A stretch of 11,572 nt of DNA from Methanomassiliicoccaceae archaeon UBA113. Lineage in GTDB: Archaea > Thermoplasmatota > Thermoplasmata > Methanomassiliicoccales > Methanomethylophilaceae. Position numbers and translations under genes: made by a program. The notes below the pieces were generated by a model, which saw only the letters and a program-made list of their open reading frames with translations, was not told where the DNA came from and searched no databases. Each line of letters starts with the position of its first letter. The stretch's first letter is position 1. Shown piece after piece: positions 1 to 6,319 of the stretch. The DNA lies in the NCBI GenBank assembly GCA_002506175.1, contig DAXB01000067.1, forward strand, positions 1 through 11,572, written 5' to 3'.

Positions 1-24
1 ACCCACTGAAAATCAGAAAGAGGC

Positions 25-63
25 GGAATTACCGAACACAGTTCGGTCATTCCATTCTTTTTT
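25..63 (+). terminator. Hairpin followed by T-rich tract
   Basis: Bases 25-37 pair with 41-53: five pairs, one T/C mismatch (30/48), then seven perfect pairs around the loop ACA. A T-rich tract (55-63) follows. This fits a terminator for a plus-strand gene lying left of the window. It sits about 45 bases before the first start codon, so it could instead be a DNA-level operator for that gene. Confidence 0.5.
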
Positions 64-88
64 ATCTGTACAATTATTACTCCCTCTC

Positions 89-92
89 GGAG
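89..92 (+). promoter_or_regulatory. Ribosome binding site of the DUF4443-like gene
   Basis: GGAG ends six bases before the ATG at 99 and supports that start. The AT-rich stretches at 57-66 and 68-80 could each hold the TATA box; the sequence does not decide between them. Confidence 0.5.
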
Positions 93-98
93 CATCCT

Positions 99-683
99 AT
101 GAAAATCATCGATGAACCGCAGTTCGGCCCCATGTTCAGATTCAATGACGCCAATGTCTATTGGGCTCTACATGTCCTCTCCTCCGGAAGACGCATCGGA
201 CGCAAGAGACTCGCTGAAGAGGTTGGAGTCGGGGAGGGGAGCATGCGCAGGATCATCGACACCCTGAAAGAATGGGATTACATCCTCATCAAACAGACAG
301 GAATCACAATCACCAAAAACGGGATGTCATTCCTGGATCAGCTCCCTATGAAACCTGTGGATATCTTCATCGAAGACTCGGTCAAAGGGGAGTTCCAGCA
401 GGGCGTCATCGTAAAGGGCGTCTCATCGAAAATCAAAAACGGTATGGAGCAGAGAGATGCCGGAATCAAGGTCGGTGCAGAAGGTTGCACTACAATCGTC
501 TTCAGGGACGGTGCCCTCTACATTCCCCCGGACTGGAATCTGGATGTGGAGAAACCAGAGGTAGCGTCTAAAATCCGCAATGACCTTGGAATGAAACAGG
601 ATGACGTGCTTATCATCGGCGGCGGAAACACCCAGATATCCGCAATAGAAGCCGCGATATCTGCAGCATTAGAAACGTTCTGA
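99..683 (+). CDS. Winged-helix DUF4443-like putative transcriptional regulator
   Basis: The 194-residue protein has two parts. Residues about 15-82 read as a winged helix-turn-helix: a helix, GRKRLAEEVGVGEGSMRRII as turn and recognition helix, then a beta wing (YILIKQTGITITKNG). Residues about 95-190 form an alpha/beta domain with the segments AGIKVGAEGCTTIVFRDG and DDVLIIGGG, which resembles the archaeal DUF4443 family. That family match is from memory and not searched. The Gly-rich stretch near residues 173-176 could be a small-molecule binding turn, but no ligand can be named. Its TGA stop shares one base with the ATG of the next gene, so the two are almost certainly cotranscribed and translationally coupled. 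A plausible role is a DNA-binding regulator linked to its enzyme partner; the target is unknown. Confidence 0.65.
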   Translation: MKIIDEPQFGPMFRFNDANVYWALHVLSSGRRIGRKRLAEEVGVGEGSMRRIIDTLKEWDYILIKQTGITITKNGMSFLDQLPMKPVDIFIEDSVKGEFQQGVIVKGVSSKIKNGMEQRDAGIKVGAEGCTTIVFRDGALYIPPDWNLDVEKPEVASKIRNDLGMKQDDVLIIGGGNTQISAIEAAISAALETF

Positions 684-1624
684 TGAAGCACCTTTTCAGC
701 TATTCGGTCTACCAACGTCTGAACGAATACTCGGACAACCTAATCGGCAGCATGAATGCCATCGGATTCGATGGAATGGAGCTTCTCACATCCTACGATT
801 CCGTGGATGCATCGTATTACCGCGGAACTGAGACTGTTCATCTACCGTATTCCACGGATTGGCTTGCCGCATGGGAAAACAGAGCATACGACATGGAAGA
901 ATCCCTTAACAAGTACTACATGTACGGCAAGGACAGAAACGAGATCATATCCAACATCAGGCGCATGATATCGATTGCAGTTCCTCTAAAACCCGGTCAC
1001 GGAGTCATACATGCCAGCAACATCGACATACCGGAGCTGATTAAGAGGAGTTATTCCAGGGATTCCAGACAGGTCCTTTCCGCATTTGCGGAGATGATGA
1101 ATGAGTCCGTATCTGCATTCCCTAATGGTGAGCCTCCGTTCAAACTAGCCTTCGAGAATCTATGGTGGCCCGGACTGAAGCTTCAAAACGATTCCGATTA
1201 CAGGTTCTTGAAATCGAAGATTGAGTTCGATAACTGGGGCATCTGCTTGGATACAGGTCACCTGATGAACAGTTTACCCGGAGTATACACGGAAGAAGAT
1301 GGAATCGAAGCCGTGCTGAACATAATAGACGGATACTCACAGGATCTTATCGATAGAATAGGCGCGGTCCATTTCCATTACAGCGCATCGGCAGGATACA
1401 GGGAGACATTCGAGGAGAAGACGTGGGAGGATGTCCCGGTGACGGAATTCATAGCCACCGCCTACCCACATGTATCGAAACTGGATCAACACCGTCCGTT
1501 CTCACTGACTGGATGCAAAACGATAGTCGATATCCTGCAACCCGACTACCTGATACACGAACTCGGACCGAAAGACGGCGATCCATTCGCAAATTTTATC
1601 CAACAGAGAAAATTGCTGGATTGA
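683..1624 (+). CDS. Xylose isomerase-like TIM-barrel protein (AP endonuclease 2 family)
   Basis: The 313-residue protein has the order of motifs of the sugar phosphate isomerase/epimerase and endonuclease IV superfamily. These are an N-terminal strand with GFDGMELL (residues 28-35), VHLPYS (52-57), GHGVIH (105-110), AFENLWWP (156-163, candidate metal ligand E158), ICLDTGHL (187-194, D190 and H193), AVHFHYS (228-234, H230 and H232) and IHELG (291-295, E293). Together these fit a divalent-metal site at the barrel mouth. The family covers sugar epimerases, isomerases, dehydratases and DNA repair nucleases, and the sequence alone does not settle the substrate. The start is fixed by the TGATG overlap with the preceding regulator gene. 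The protein lacks a signal peptide or membrane segment, so it should be cytoplasmic. Confidence 0.82.
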   Translation: MKHLFSYSVYQRLNEYSDNLIGSMNAIGFDGMELLTSYDSVDASYYRGTETVHLPYSTDWLAAWENRAYDMEESLNKYYMYGKDRNEIISNIRRMISIAVPLKPGHGVIHASNIDIPELIKRSYSRDSRQVLSAFAEMMNESVSAFPNGEPPFKLAFENLWWPGLKLQNDSDYRFLKSKIEFDNWGICLDTGHLMNSLPGVYTEEDGIEAVLNIIDGYSQDLIDRIGAVHFHYSASAGYRETFEEKTWEDVPVTEFIATAYPHVSKLDQHRPFSLTGCKTIVDILQPDYLIHELGPKDGDPFANFIQQRKLLD

Positions 1625-1648
1625 GAATCAAACTGTCACCTTTACCTT

Positions 1649-1687
1649 ATTCTTTTATATTACCTCTATATAGGGGAGGACAGAGGT
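1649..1687 (+). promoter_or_regulatory. Promoter and ribosome binding site of the L40e gene
   Basis: A good archaeal TATA box (TTTATATTA, 1653-1661) lies about 38 bases before the ATG, and a second candidate (TCTATATAG) is at 1665-1673. Purine-rich GGGGAGGA (1673-1680) and GAGGT (1683-1687) lie before the start; the latter has the better spacing, seven bases. A strong promoter and binding site would suit a ribosomal protein gene. Confidence 0.55.
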
Positions 1688-1694
1688 ATTTCGA

Positions 1695-1844
1695 ATGGCA
1701 CGTTTCAAAGAGGCTGAGCGCAGGCTCCTTGACAAAACTGTATGCATGAGCTGCTACGCCACCAACCCGGTTAAGGCGACAAAATGCAGGAAATGCGGAT
1801 ACAGCAACCTCAGACCCAAAGCCAAAGAGAGCAGGAAGCAGTGA
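1695..1844 (+). CDS. rpl40e: 50S ribosomal protein L40e
   Basis: This 49-residue basic protein begins MARFKEAERRLLDKTVCMSC and carries two CxxC pairs, C17/C20 and C31/C34, which form the zinc site of ribosomal protein L40e. Length, the N-terminal F-x-E-A-x-x-R pattern and the Lys/Arg-rich tail all match the archaeal family, where L40e stands alone rather than being fused to ubiquitin as in eukaryotes. It is a component of the large ribosomal subunit. It has its own apparent promoter and ribosome binding site and is not obviously in an operon with its neighbours. The gene is short and easily missed by ORF callers. Confidence 0.93.
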   Translation: MARFKEAERRLLDKTVCMSCYATNPVKATKCRKCGYSNLRPKAKESRKQ

Positions 1845-1978
1845 ATACTGCTTCGCCTTCATTTTTACGGCCTTACGGCCGGATACAATCATTCAGCGTT
1901 AGCTTTACGCTCCGAATGCTGTAAGCATTCGTGAGTGTCATATACATCTAACTTGTTCGTTAGAACGGAGTTGCACAG
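1845..1978 (+). other. Hairpin-rich intergenic region upstream of the receiver-DUF835 gene
   Basis: A T-run (1862-1866) beside a cggcc/ggccg stem (1869-1882) may end the L40e transcript. Then 1913-1920 pairs perfectly with 1924-1931 (8 bp, loop GTA). The segment 1914-1918, which is part of that stem, can alternatively pair with 1890-1894 in a longer hairpin (1890-1899 with 1907-1918, two-base bulge). The two folds exclude each other. A TATA-like CATATACAT lies at 1939-1947, followed by an inverted repeat (ctaac at 1948-1952, gttag at 1959-1963) and GGAG at 1967-1970, eight bases before the ATG. If that TATA box is used, the hairpins lie upstream of the start site and belong to the L40e 3' end or act as DNA. 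Confidence 0.5.
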
Positions 1979-2923
1979 ATGAAGATCCTAGCGATAGAGG
2001 ACAACGTAGCTTTTCAAGACATCCTAGTGGACATCTTGACTTCAAAAGGCCACACAGTCAAAATCGCAAGCAGTATTGACGATGCGATAAATGAGATAGA
2101 CGACTTCTCCCCGGAAACAGTATTCATGGAAACGGAAGTGAACGGAGAAGACAGCAGCCAGATTCTTGTCCGTGTCCGCGAGAAGAACAACAATGCTTCG
2201 CTGAATGTCATCCTCATAAAAGGCATAGGCGCCGAGGTTCCCACGGACAACCCGTTCATTAAGACGGTTATCAACAAACCGTTCAAGTCGGAAGACGTCC
2301 TGAATGCATTGGAGATCGCCAATGGATTTCTCAAAGTCGATTCACCCAAGAAAGAACCCAAAATTATGCTGAGAGGGGCTTTCCAGAAGATAAGGACCGT
2401 ATCCGGGAAGATGACCCCGACATTGAGCAATGTTGGAACAAAACGTACAGCATCCTCTGCTGATGCAACGATGTACGGAACATCGTACGTCACGTTCGAG
2501 CAGGCCCCTGAAAAAGCCTACAAGCTCATCAGAAAGTTCCTCTCCCCAGAGTACTCGGTCCTGGTGGTGTCCTCTGACAACATCAAAGCCGTGAAGCAGA
2601 AGATAGGCAAGGACGACATCGAGGTCATTACGCTCACATCGAACAAGAAGGGTAACACGATGGACATCAACGCTCTAGGCTCACTGTTCGTCGTCATTAA
2701 GGAATTCGGAACGAATCACGATAAACCCGTCATCCTGATAGATGACCTAACCAACATCATAGACAGCAACGGACTTAACCAGAGTCTCGTATTCATACAT
2801 CAGCTAGTCAAAGACATCCAGACCGACAGTGACAAAACCGTAGCGGTATCGGTGGATCCCGCCGTTCTGACGATCAAGGATCGCAACATCCTTCTCGGAG
2901 AAATGTCCGAGTACAAAGAGTGA
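1979..2923 (+). CDS. Receiver (pseudo-receiver) domain fused to a DUF835 domain
   Basis: The 314-residue protein has an N-terminal response-regulator receiver fold (residues 1-120). MKILAIEDN supplies the acidic pocket (E7, D8), and VINKPF supplies the conserved Lys-Pro (K100, P101). At the usual phospho-Asp position the sequence is FMETEVNG, so the acceptor is Glu51. The usual Thr/Ser after strand 4 is also lost (VILIKG). After a linker, residues about 168-314 match the archaeal DUF835 family: tyrosine-rich entry strand, strand-helix-strand core, VILIDDLTNIIDSNGLNQSL in place of the usual D-x-x-x-Y-L-x-x-N, and a VSVDPAVL end motif. DUF835 is often attached to sensor kinases and receivers; its biochemical role is not established. 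The domain contains no DNA-binding motif, so output is probably by protein contact. Enolase starts nine bases after the stop, suggesting one transcript. Confidence 0.82.
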   Translation: MKILAIEDNVAFQDILVDILTSKGHTVKIASSIDDAINEIDDFSPETVFMETEVNGEDSSQILVRVREKNNNASLNVILIKGIGAEVPTDNPFIKTVINKPFKSEDVLNALEIANGFLKVDSPKKEPKIMLRGAFQKIRTVSGKMTPTLSNVGTKRTASSADATMYGTSYVTFEQAPEKAYKLIRKFLSPEYSVLVVSSDNIKAVKQKIGKDDIEVITLTSNKKGNTMDINALGSLFVVIKEFGTNHDKPVILIDDLTNIIDSNGLNQSLVFIHQLVKDIQTDSDKTVAVSVDPAVLTIKDRNILLGEMSEYKE

Positions 2924-2932
2924 AGTGAAAAA

Positions 2933-4198
2933 ATGCAGATAGAGAAAGTATGGGCAAGAGAAGTACTTGACTCGAGGGGAAACCCCACAGTCGAGGCAGA
3001 ACTCACAGTAAACGGACACAGGATCTCAGCAATCGCCCCCTCTGGAGCGTCCACAGGATCCTGGGAAGCGCACGAGCTCCGCGACGGCGGGGACAGATAC
3101 GGCGGAAAGGGCGTCATGAAGGCAGTGGAGAACATCCGCGGCCCGATCGCAGGGAAGATCGTCGGAATGGATCCCACCGACCAACTTGGAATCGATAACG
3201 CGATGATCGAACTCGATGGCACCGAGAACAAGACAAACCTCGGAGGAAACGCCACGGTCGCGGTGTCCCTGGCTGTCGCCAGAGCTGGAGCCATGTGCAA
3301 CAACATCCCTGTGTACCAGCATGTTGGCGGAGACCATGTTACACTGCCTGTGCCCATGCTTAACATCATCAACGGAGGGAAACATGCAGGAGGCGATCTC
3401 AAGATCCAGGAATGCATGATCATCCCGGCAGGTGCAAAGTCATTCTCCGAATGCCTGAGGATGTCCTCCGAGGTATACATGCACCTTAAGACACTCCTGA
3501 AGAACAAATACGGTGCCGGAGCCATCAACATCGGTGACGAGGGAGGATTCGCACCGCCTGTCAACACAGTGGATGAGGCGCTCACAACGATCACAGATGC
3601 AGTATCCGCAGCAGGATACACCCCCGGGAAGGATGTCTTCCTCGCTATCGATGCGGCTTCATCCGAATTCTTCAACGACGGAATCTATGATGTCGATGCT
3701 ATGAAACTCACAGCAGGGGAGCTTGCGGACCACTATGTGCAGCTCACCAAGGACCACCCACTCATCAGCATCGAGGACCCGTTCTTCGAGGATGATTTCG
3801 AGACCACTGCCGAACTCACCAAGAAGATCGGAAGCCACGTTCAGATTGTCGGTGATGACCTCTTCGTCACGAACACAAAACGTCTGTCCAAGGGAATCGA
3901 GGCTGGAGCTGCCAACGCACTGCTCCTCAAGGTCAACCAGATCGGTACAATATCGGAATCCAGCGCAGCCGCTCAGATGAGCTTCGATCACGGATACAAC
4001 GTAGTTGTATCCCACAGGTCCGGAGAATCCGAGGACACCACCATCGCGGATCTGTCCGTCGGATGGGGATCCGGAGAGATCAAGACGGGAGCACCTGCTC
4101 GTGGAGAGAGGACGGCCAAGTACAACCGTCTCCTCAGAATCGAGGAAGAGCTTGGATCCAAAGCAGTATTCCCCGGAATCAAGAAATTCAAACTTTAA
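2933..4198 (+). CDS. eno: Enolase (phosphopyruvate hydratase)
   Basis: Enolase interconverts 2-phosphoglycerate and phosphoenolpyruvate in glycolysis and gluconeogenesis in the cytoplasm, with two magnesium ions. All expected motifs are present in the 421 residues: the N-terminal EVLDSRGNPTVE, the catalytic loop SGASTG (37-42), GDEGGF with the acid/base E203, the metal ligands D240, E281 and D308, K333 in the signature LLKVNQIGT, HRSGE (H361, R362, S363) and K384. Length is normal for an archaeal enolase and nothing is missing. The gene follows the receiver-DUF835 gene by nine bases without a clear strong ribosome binding site of its own (only GTGA-like purines), so it probably depends on upstream transcription. 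It ends at a hairpin with a T-run. Confidence 0.98.
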   Translation: MQIEKVWAREVLDSRGNPTVEAELTVNGHRISAIAPSGASTGSWEAHELRDGGDRYGGKGVMKAVENIRGPIAGKIVGMDPTDQLGIDNAMIELDGTENKTNLGGNATVAVSLAVARAGAMCNNIPVYQHVGGDHVTLPVPMLNIINGGKHAGGDLKIQECMIIPAGAKSFSECLRMSSEVYMHLKTLLKNKYGAGAINIGDEGGFAPPVNTVDEALTTITDAVSAAGYTPGKDVFLAIDAASSEFFNDGIYDVDAMKLTAGELADHYVQLTKDHPLISIEDPFFEDDFETTAELTKKIGSHVQIVGDDLFVTNTKRLSKGIEAGAANALLLKVNQIGTISESSAAAQMSFDHGYNVVVSHRSGESEDTTIADLSVGWGSGEIKTGAPARGERTAKYNRLLRIEEELGSKAVFPGIKKFKL

Positions 4199-4208
4199 AA
4201 CCTTTACT

Positions 4209-4232
4209 GGGGGACACCCCCCGTTTTTCTTT
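4209..4232 (+). terminator. Terminator after enolase
   Basis: GGGGG (4209-4213) pairs with CCCCC (4217-4221) around the loop ACA and is followed directly by a T-rich run (4224-4232). It lies ten bases past the enolase stop and has the form of an intrinsic terminator. Confidence 0.7.
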
Positions 4233-4263
4233 TCCCTCAAATCATCGTATCATCAACATCCTT

Positions 4264-4273
4264 TTGATATATC
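4264..4273 (+). promoter_or_regulatory. TATA box for pncB, likely leaderless
   Basis: TTGATATATC has its centre 27 bases before the ATG at 4296, so transcription would begin at or within a few bases of the start codon. The intervening sequence is C/A-rich with no ribosome binding site. The perfect palindrome GATATATC (4266-4273) covers the same bases. Confidence 0.6.
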
Positions 4274-4295
4274 GTGATACCAATAACCCGAAACG

Positions 4296-5732
4296 ATGAA
4301 CGACAGGAACATCCCTCTGCTCTGCGACTACTACGAATACACGATGGCCAATGGTTTCATCGAGAACAATCTCAAGGATCAGATAGTATACTTCGATATT
4401 TTCTTCAGGAATGTTCCGGATAACGGCGGTTTTGCAATCGCTGCGGGCTTGGAGCAGCTCATCGATTACATATCCACACTCAGATTCACGGACAGCGATG
4501 TGGAATTCCTGCGTTCGAAAAAGATATTCTCAGAGGAGTTCCTGCAGTATCTGGAGGATTTCCGTTTCACCGGAGATGTATGGGCAGTCCCGGAGGGTAC
4601 ACCTGTGTTTCCTGGAGAGCCTATAGTAACGATAAGATCTACCGCCCCCGAGGCTCAGATCCTGGAGACGTTCGCGCTCCTGACACTCAACCACCAGACG
4701 CTCATCGCGACCAAAGCAAGCCGCATAGTACGTGCGGCAGCAGGCAGGACGGTTCTGGAGTTCGGATCGAGAAGGGCACAGGGAACCGATGCGGCTATAA
4801 TGGGCGCCAGAGCCGCCTATATCGCCGGTTGCGGAGGAACCGCATGTACAGTAACTGACAAGATGTACGGTGTCCCTGCAAGCGGAACCATGGCCCATTC
4901 CTGGGTGCAGATGTTCGATTCCGAATATGAAGCGTTCAAGGCATTCATTGAACTTTATCCTACCAATGCCACCCTTCTTGTCGATACCTACGACACTCTC
5001 AACAGCGGAATCCCTAATGCCATCAAAGCGTTCAAAGAAGTCCTCCTTCCGAAAGGATATACGAAATGCGCCATACGCCTTGATTCAGGAGACTTCGCTT
5101 TCCTAACAAAGCAAGCAAGGAAAATGCTTGACGAAGCGGGCCTCAAAGACTGCGGCATAGTCGTATCAAATGCACTGGATGAATGGCTCATCAAGGACCT
5201 TCTGGATCAGGGCGCGGACATCAATGCGTTCGGTGTGGGGGATAATCTCATCACATCCCACAGCTGCCCGGTATTCGGTGGCGTCTACAAGCTAGTGGCC
5301 ATAGAGAAAGATGGTCAGATCATCCCCAAGATCAAGATATCCGAGAATGTGGAAAAGATCACCACGCCTCATTTCAAGAAGGTATACAGGATATACGAGA
5401 ATGGCAAAGCTATCGCAGACCTCCTGTGCCTCCATGATGAAACGATCGATGCATCGAAACCGCTTGAACTATTCGATCCAAAGGCCACATGGAAAACCAA
5501 AACAGTGAAGGACTATACTCTGAGAGAGCTTATGGTCCCGGTGATCAAAAACGGGGAGGTTGTCTATGACCTGCCTTGCCTCGAAGACATACGCTCATAC
5601 TGCAGTCGCGAATTGGATACACTTTGGGATGAGATTAAACGTTTCTCCAACCCTCACCGCTATTATGTAGACATGTCTCACAAACTTTGGGATGTTCGCA
5701 ACGAGCTTATAAATGGTTCCCGCCAATCCTGA
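4296..5732 (+). CDS. pncB: Nicotinate phosphoribosyltransferase
   Basis: The enzyme joins nicotinate to PRPP to give nicotinate mononucleotide, the first step of Preiss-Handler salvage to NAD, usually coupled to ATP hydrolysis. Visible landmarks in the 478 residues are LLCDYYEYTMANG (residues 8-20), the phosphoribosyl-binding EFGSRRAQG (155-163), GTMAHSWVQ with the phospho-accepting histidine H201 (197-205), VDTYDTLNSG (229-238), RLDSGD (261-266) and FGVGDNL near 315. Length and motifs fit the longer bacterial-type NAPRT clade rather than the short archaeal enzymes of about 390 residues, which hints at an old transfer from bacteria; that is inference. The gene appears to be a single transcription unit between the enolase terminator and a short hairpin over its own stop codon. 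Confidence 0.95.
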   Translation: MNDRNIPLLCDYYEYTMANGFIENNLKDQIVYFDIFFRNVPDNGGFAIAAGLEQLIDYISTLRFTDSDVEFLRSKKIFSEEFLQYLEDFRFTGDVWAVPEGTPVFPGEPIVTIRSTAPEAQILETFALLTLNHQTLIATKASRIVRAAAGRTVLEFGSRRAQGTDAAIMGARAAYIAGCGGTACTVTDKMYGVPASGTMAHSWVQMFDSEYEAFKAFIELYPTNATLLVDTYDTLNSGIPNAIKAFKEVLLPKGYTKCAIRLDSGDFAFLTKQARKMLDEAGLKDCGIVVSNALDEWLIKDLLDQGADINAFGVGDNLITSHSCPVFGGVYKLVAIEKDGQIIPKIKISENVEKITTPHFKKVYRIYENGKAIADLLCLHDETIDASKPLELFDPKATWKTKTVKDYTLRELMVPVIKNGEVVYDLPCLEDIRSYCSRELDTLWDEIKRFSNPHRYYVDMSHKLWDVRNELINGSRQS

Positions 5733-5995
5733 ATTCGTAGAATTAATACGAAATTCATCCAGAGCTAAAGGGATTAAATACCATTAAACGGCGTTTATTT
5801 TCCCAAATTAATGTATATAAATCTGATTATCAGAAAATGTTAGATTTTAGAGCCTTAGATTAGGTTAACGGAGTTATCCTAATACCCTTAATGTGAGGGT
5901 TTATATCGGTCCTGTTCGTAGCAGAGTTGCGGCAGAAAAACGCTTCAAAATTGAATAATAATGAAGACAAATAGCCGTATTGAGGGACTATAAAT
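5733..5995 (+). promoter_or_regulatory. Regulatory gap with two TATA boxes and inverted repeats
   Basis: This AT-rich gap has no convincing gene. A 9-bp stem with one bulge (5731-5739 with 5747-5756) spans the pncB stop and may mark its 3' end. A 13-base palindrome (5785-5797, taaacg/cgttta) follows. TATA boxes appear at 5812-5821 (TGTATATAAA, preceded by a CCAAA element) and 5899-5907 (GTTTATATC). Between them lies a long inverted repeat (5859-5883). GAGGG at 5982-5986 is nine bases before the ATG at 5996. Transcripts from these boxes would have leaders of roughly 150 and 65 bases, unlike the leaderless genes nearby, so a regulated leader or a small RNA is possible. Confidence 0.5.
5859..5883. 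repeat. Inverted repeat, possible operator or RNA hairpin
   Basis: Bases 5859-5869 pair with 5873-5883 (11 positions, one T/T mismatch at 5865/5877) around the centre GGA. The outer half-sites read TTAGGTTA and TATCCTAA. As RNA this would be a strong hairpin without a T-run; as DNA it is a near-symmetric site lying between two TATA boxes. Confidence 0.6.
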
Positions 5996-6259
5996 ATGAG
6001 CGGAAATGCGTCACACTACGACTCCATCGATGGGTCATTTGATGTGCCCAGCTGTAAGCTGGATACATTGATGGATGGCCCTCTGATGAGCGTATATTGT
6101 AAATGCGGACGCATAGTTGTACTAGATCGCTCAGAAATGCGCCTCAAACTTTCTCTCGGTAAAGACCTCCAGTGCATGAAATGTCGCAACATGCGCATCT
6201 CAGAGGAGATCGATGCACTCGACAATCTCTTCAACGGCATAGTCGAAGAGGACTGCTGA
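5996..6259 (+). CDS. Small zinc-ribbon-like protein, function unknown
   Basis: I do not recognise the family. The 87-residue acidic protein has four cysteines in two knuckles, YCKCGR (C35, C37) and QCMKCR (C60, C63), separated by 22 residues that include a basic strand-helix stretch (RSEMRLKLSLGK). This spacing is typical of a zinc ribbon, though the first pair is CxC rather than CxxC. Further cysteines lie at C20 and at the very last residue, C87. The C-terminal part (EEIDALDNLFNGIVEED) is acidic and probably helical. No signal or membrane segment is seen. It may bind nucleic acid, a protein partner, or a metal. A long leader with an inverted repeat and a clear GAGGG binding site support it being a real, regulated gene. 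Confidence 0.65.
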   Translation: MSGNASHYDSIDGSFDVPSCKLDTLMDGPLMSVYCKCGRIVVLDRSEMRLKLSLGKDLQCMKCRNMRISEEIDALDNLFNGIVEEDC

Positions 6260-6283
6260 GATACATTATTTAAAGCATAATTT

Positions 6284-6309
6284 TAACACGTATTTTTTAA
6301 TTCGTGTTA
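6284..6309. terminator. Bidirectional terminator between convergent genes
   Basis: TAACACG (6284-6290) pairs with CGTGTTA (6303-6309) around an AT-rich loop containing a run of six T. It lies between the stop codons of the zinc-ribbon gene (plus) and topoisomerase I (minus). T- and A-rich flanks occur on both sides, so it can serve both strands. Confidence 0.6.
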
Positions 6310-6319
6310 CTATAAAAGA

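Noticed and set aside
2800..3675. A 291-codon open frame on the minus strand opposite the receiver-DUF835 end and enolase
   Set aside because: It lies antisense to a fully conserved enolase, has low-complexity Ser/Pro/Ala-rich sequence, and has no promoter or binding site. It is a shadow of enolase codon bias.
5893..5958. A 21-codon frame starting GTG (MRVYIGPVRSRVAAEKRFKIE-like)
   Set aside because: It is one residue longer than a trivial length, has no well-spaced binding site, and overlaps a good TATA box, so chance is more likely. A 10-codon frame at 5961-5993 ending two bases before the zinc-ribbon start was also set aside.
5733..5995. A tRNA or known riboswitch in the gap before the zinc-ribbon gene
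   Set aside because: No cloverleaf, CCA end or recognised riboswitch core could be found; only the inverted repeats and TATA boxes are supported.
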